This document shows, in pieces, positions 60,967 to 64,000 of a DNA stretch of 64,000 bases. Location of the stretch: assembly GCF_011603255.1 (NCBI RefSeq), contig NZ_JAANCM010000008.1:62001-126000 (forward strand), given 5' to 3'. Within the stretch, counting starts at the first letter, position 1. Each line of letters opens with the position of its first letter. Position numbers and translations under genes: made by a program. This stretch comes from Ferranicluibacter rubi (GTDB taxonomy: Bacteria; Pseudomonadota; Alphaproteobacteria; Rhizobiales; Rhizobiaceae). The notes under the pieces are model-generated. The model ran no database searches and was not told where the DNA came from. It was given only the letters and a program-made list of their open reading frames with translations.

Positions 60967-62151
60967 TCAGATCATCTCGAGCGCGAGAGCAATCCCCTGT
61001 CCGCCGCCGATGCAGAGCGTGACGATCCCCTTGGAAAGCCCGTTCCGCTTCATGCCGTGCAGCAGGCGGGTGACCAGGATGGCGCCCGTTGCGCCGATGG
61101 GATGGCCATGGGCGATGGCGCCGCCTTCGACATTGATAATGTCTTCCGGCAGGCCGAGTTCGCGCATCACGGCGATCGGAACGGCGGCGAAGGCCTCGTT
61201 GATTTCGATCCGTTCGATATCGCCGAGCTTCCAGCCGGCGCGTTTCAGTGCCAGCTTCACGGCGGGCACCGGCCCGAGACCGAACAGGCCCGGCTCCACT
61301 CCGGCCACGCCATAGCCGGCCAGCCGCGCCATCGGCACGAGGCCCTTTTTCTCGGCAAAGCTGCGCTCGGCAACGATGACGGCCGCCGCGGCACTGTTCA
61401 GCCCCGGCGCATTGCCGGCCGTGATCGTGCCGTCCGGGCGGAATGCGGGCTTCAGCCGCGCGAGGGTCTCGACCGTCGTTTCCGGTCGCGGTGCTTCGTC
61501 GCGACTAAAGCTCTCGGTGCCTTTGCGGCCCTTCACCTCGACCGACACGATCTCTTCTGCGAACACGCCGCTGTCCTGCGCGGCTGCAAAACGCTGCTGC
61601 GACCGCGCGGAGAACGCATCCTGGTCCTGACGGGTCATCTGCAGTTTTTCGACGAGGTCCTCCGTGTGCCAACCGGAATGCTGGCCGGAGAAAGCGTCGT
61701 TCAGGCCATCGGTCAGCATGCTGTCGAGGATCTGTGCCGGGTCCATGCGGTATCCCCAGCGTCCGCCATCCATCAGGTAGGGTGCGCGGTCCATATTCTC
61801 CATTCCGCCGGCGATCGCCGCCTTTGCGCCACCGGCCATGATCTCCATCGCCGTCGACAGGATCGCCTGGGCGCCCGATCCGCAGACGCGATTGACCGTC
61901 AATGCCGGCACAGAAACCGGCAAACCCCCGCCGATCGCGGCCTGCCGCGCCGGGTTCATGCGGTTACCCGCCTGGACGACGTTGCCCAAGACGACCGTAT
62001 CGATGTCTTCGCCCGACAGGCCGGCGCGGCGCAGCGTCTCGGCGATGGCGATCGCGCCAAGTTCGGTTGCGGGCGTGTTCTTCAATGTGCCGTTATAGCC
62101 GCCGATGGCGGTTCGCACGGGAAAAGCGAGGATGATGTCGGGCTGGCTCAT
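60967..62151 (-). CDS. Acetyl-CoA C-acyltransferase (thiolase)
   Basis: The protein has 394 residues from the ATG at 62151 (GGAGGG upstream; the frame extends almost 100 codons without family sequence). Catalytic residues are Cys90 (NRVCGSGAQA), His350 (AHGHPIGATGA) and Cys380 (TLCIGGGQG). The GGMENMDRAPYLM and NEAFAAVPIAV motifs are typical of biosynthetic/degradative thiolase II. It makes or cleaves acetoacetyl-CoA or a longer 3-ketoacyl-CoA. A thioesterase gene lies 44 bases upstream on the same strand, suggesting an acyl-CoA module. Confidence 0.92.
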   Translation of the reverse strand: MSQPDIILAFPVRTAIGGYNGTLKNTPATELGAIAIAETLRRAGLSGEDIDTVVLGNVVQAGNRMNPARQAAIGGGLPVSVPALTVNRVCGSGAQAILSTAMEIMAGGAKAAIAGGMENMDRAPYLMDGGRWGYRMDPAQILDSMLTDGLNDAFSGQHSGWHTEDLVEKLQMTRQDQDAFSARSQQRFAAAQDSGVFAEEIVSVEVKGRKGTESFSRDEAPRPETTVETLARLKPAFRPDGTITAGNAPGLNSAAAAVIVAERSFAEKKGLVPMARLAGYGVAGVEPGLFGLGPVPAVKLALKRAGWKLGDIERIEINEAFAAVPIAVMRELGLPEDIINVEGGAIAHGHPIGATGAILVTRLLHGMKRNGLSKGIVTLCIGGGQGIALALEMI

Positions 62152-62195
62152 GGGGGCGTCCCTCCGGTTTGGAATGCATCGGTTGGTGGTCGCTG

Positions 62196-62666
62196 TCAGG
62201 CGGTCGTGGCGGGTCGCTCGAGCGGAAAGACGAGCAAGGTGGATGTCGCGCTGGCACAGAGGCGGCCGTCGCGATCCGTCAGCGTCGCCTCGGCAAAGGC
62301 CGCGCGCCGCCCTATGGAGAGAATGCGCCCTTCGGCGCGAACGGGACCACTCGCCTCCGTCAGCGGACGATGATAGGCGACCTTGAGTTCCAGCGTCGTA
62401 TAGCCCTGGTCTGCCGCCAGCTTGGAATGGACAGCGCAGCCGCACGCGCTGTCGAGGAGCGTCGCGGCATATCCGCCATGCACCGATCCGATCGGGTTAT
62501 AGACGCTGCGGTCGGGATTGCCCTCGAACACCGCCCGACCTTCTTCGATCTCGATCAGGACGAACCCCATCGTTTCGTTGATCGGCGGCGGGCTGTTGGC
62601 CACCATCAGAGCCTGCAACTGAGCAAGACCGGAAAGACCGGCCTGGTTATTCCTGAGGACGTCCAT
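62196..62666 (-). CDS. PaaI-type thioesterase (hotdog fold)
   Basis: The protein has 156 residues from the ATG at 62666, preceded by a very strong site (AGGAGGAGGTG about 5 bases away); the frame extends 19 codons. The hotdog signature is GSVHGGYAATLLDSACGCAV, with the catalytic Asp in LDSA, and the conserved N-terminal NETMGF segment. It hydrolyses acyl-CoA thioesters; substrate unknown. Co-directional with the thiolase gene downstream, 44 bases apart. Confidence 0.87.
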   Translation of the reverse strand: MDVLRNNQAGLSGLAQLQALMVANSPPPINETMGFVLIEIEEGRAVFEGNPDRSVYNPIGSVHGGYAATLLDSACGCAVHSKLAADQGYTTLELKVAYHRPLTEASGPVRAEGRILSIGRRAAFAEATLTDRDGRLCASATSTLLVFPLERPATTA

Positions 62667-63154
62667 TGTTTCACCTCCTCCTAAAGGTGAGAAGACTTTA
62701 ATATGACAAACATCATAAAACAAGGCGTCTGGCTGTTTGGCACGTCACGCCGCATTTTCCAACCTCGCGACTCCCCAAGCGAGATCCGTGCCTCGTCATC
62801 AAGGATCGTCTTGTCGCGGTGACGATGTTGTAAGAAATCTCGCTATTGTACTCCGTGTTCAAAGAATTTAACGGAGTCGGCCCAGGCTCCGGCAAGAAAC
62901 GTACAGGTACCGATACAGCAGTATCTCATTTTCAGACAGTTCTTCGGATAAGGCGCCATCTTCGGTTGATCCAGCGGAGCTGGCATCCCGTTTTTAGGGT
63001 TAAAATATGGGCTTTGGGACATGGAGAATATCAGGCGCAAGCCATTGTTATAATGGAGTTAAACTACCATGGTAGATTGACTTTAATGATTGCTAACGCT
63101 AACGCTTGCGACACCTGACGCTATGTCGTCTCTTTAATTTCTGGACCTGCAGCC
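62667..63154. other. Divergent intergenic region, no supported gene
   Basis: About 490 bases between thioesterase and GH3 starts. Open frames here are short and without ribosome sites. Just upstream of the GH3 gene (about 63089-63107) lies GCTAACGCTAACGC, a direct repeat of GCTAAC that could belong to a LacI-type operator. The central part (62830-63080) is richer in A/T than its neighbours. Confidence 0.4.
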
Positions 63155-64000
63155 ATGACGGATATCTACAAGAATTCTGCCCAGTCGATCGAGAACCGCG
63201 TTGCCGATCTTCTCGGCCGTATGAGCATCGAGGAGAAGATCGCGCAGATGCACGCCTTCTGGCTGCTGCTGTCGGAAGACGGCCGCCACGAGGTGCGCAC
63301 CGATGCGTTTACCGGCGCTGATGATGCGGATCGACTGAAGGCGAAGCTGTCGTTCGGTCTCGGGCAGATCACGCGCCCTCTCGGCAGCCGCCCGGTCGAT
63401 CCCGCTGCCGGTGTACGTGCCTTGAATCGGCTGCAGAAATTCCTCGTGGAAGAAACCCGGCTCGGCATTCCCGTCATTTCGCACGAAGAATGCCTGTCCG
63501 GCATCATGGCGCAGGGCGGCACGCTGTTTCCTTCGTCGCTGGCCTTCGGCGCGACGTTCGATCCCGCCCTCATCGAGGAGGTTGGCCGGGTCATCGGCGA
63601 GGAGGCCCGCTCCATCGGTTGCCGCCAGGGGCTGGCCCCCGTGCTGGACGTCGCCCGCGACGCGCGTTGGGGACGCACGGAAGAAACGTTCGGCGAGGAT
63701 CCCTATCTCGTCGGGCTGCTGGCCTCCCGCTATGTCCGCGGCCTGCAGGGGCGCGACCGCGACTTCCTGGCGACGCTGAAGCACTATGCCGGGCACTCTC
63801 TGTCAGAGGGCGCGCGCAACCATGCGCCGGTCAATCTCGGCTGGCGGGAGCTGAACGACACATTCCTGCTGCCGTTCGAAATGGCCGTAAGGCTGGCGGA
63901 CGCGGGATCGGTCATGCCCGCCTATCATGACATCGACGGCGAGCCGTGCCATGCCTCGCATCATCTGCTGACGAAAGTGCTGCGAGACGACTGGGGTTTC
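63155..64000 (+). CDS. Glycoside hydrolase family 3 beta-glucosidase, N-terminal part
   Basis: The frame is open from the ATG at 63155 to the window end (282 codons). GH3 N-domain landmarks: RVADLLGRMSIEEKIAQMHA, LGIPVISHEECLSGI, GGTLFPSSLAFGATFDPALI, GLAPVLDVARDARWGRTEET with FGEDPYL, LATLKHYAGHS and SVMPAYHDIDGEPCHAS. The catalytic Asp should come just after the last visible residues (LRDDWGF). No signal peptide, so it is probably cytoplasmic and acts on imported plant glucosides, xylosides or oligosaccharides. The partner transporter, if any, lies beyond the window. Confidence 0.9.
   Translation, partial: MTDIYKNSAQSIENRVADLLGRMSIEEKIAQMHAFWLLLSEDGRHEVRTDAFTGADDADRLKAKLSFGLGQITRPLGSRPVDPAAGVRALNRLQKFLVEETRLGIPVISHEECLSGIMAQGGTLFPSSLAFGATFDPALIEEVGRVIGEEARSIGCRQGLAPVLDVARDARWGRTEETFGEDPYLVGLLASRYVRGLQGRDRDFLATLKHYAGHSLSEGARNHAPVNLGWRELNDTFLLPFEMAVRLADAGSVMPAYHDIDGEPCHASHHLLTKVLRDDWGF

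Noticed and set aside
1-64000. Search for CRISPR arrays, tRNA or rRNA genes, insertion sequences and phage genes
   Set aside because: No regularly spaced repeats, cloverleaf genes, transposase or phage-like products were seen on either strand.

Overview
The window is high-GC DNA from an alphaproteobacterium, most likely a member of the Rhizobiaceae (Rhizobium/Agrobacterium/Ensifer/Shinella type). This rests on the gene set: a Mur-type Fur regulator without the Fur zinc cysteines next to sitABCD, a DUF982 protein, paired 'amino acid synthesis' (DUF1185) proteins, rhizobial-style hypotheticals, and very dense catabolic and transport operons. No rRNA, tRNA, CRISPR array, prophage or insertion sequence was found. 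It looks like chromosomal or chromid accessory DNA built from compact transporter-plus-enzyme modules. All homology statements come from reading the sequence, not from database searches.

Layout. 0-2 kb: the end of an unidentified gene, a beta-lactamase-fold serine hydrolase, a glyoxalase-fold protein and a LysE-exporter remnant. 2.2-6.3 kb: a FecI/FecR/TonB-receptor surface-signalling system, with two near-identical ECF-type promoter boxes in front of fecR and the receptor. 6.6-10.8 kb: mur divergent from sitABCD (Mn/Fe uptake), with two palindromes between them. 10.9-13.4 kb: a GGDEF protein, a decayed gene fragment and a PepSY membrane protein. 13.6-18.6 kb: a TRAP transporter, a class III aminotransferase and a convergent LysR regulator. 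18.9-33 kb: the most interesting region, a probable catabolic regulon. It holds an SDR and an epimerase on the minus strand; a cysteine hydrolase, a MarR regulator and an enamidase-type amidohydrolase on the plus strand; two coupled DUF1185 genes; and a BMP-type nucleoside ABC importer with two nucleoside hydrolases and an L-2-hydroxyglutarate oxidase. Three promoters in it share a 13-base operator-like motif.

33-39 kb: a small membrane protein, a GT14-type glycosyltransferase, a DUF982 protein, a second TonB receptor and a CHASE3-only membrane protein. 39-43.4 kb: an MFS transporter divergent from a large FAD/GcvT (dimethylglycine dehydrogenase-like) enzyme. 43.4-48.3 kb: a FecCD-type ABC importer divergent from a DUF2946-like protein and a PepSY protein, around a Zur-like palindrome. 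48.4-55.4 kb: a shikimate/quinate catabolic operon (TRAP transporter, shikimate dehydrogenase, QuiC-type dehydroshikimate dehydratase) divergent from a TetR regulator across a perfect palindrome. 55.4-64 kb: an OLD-like ATPase, a Pho-box alkaline phosphatase, a three-gene MacB/FtsX-like ABC system with a histidine-rich loop, a thiolase with a thioesterase, and the start of a GH3 beta-glucosidase.

Together the genes describe a soil or plant-associated heterotroph. It acquires metals (Mn/Fe, siderophore-type iron, possibly zinc) and scavenges phosphate, nucleosides or N-heterocycles, hydroaromatic acids and plant glycosides.
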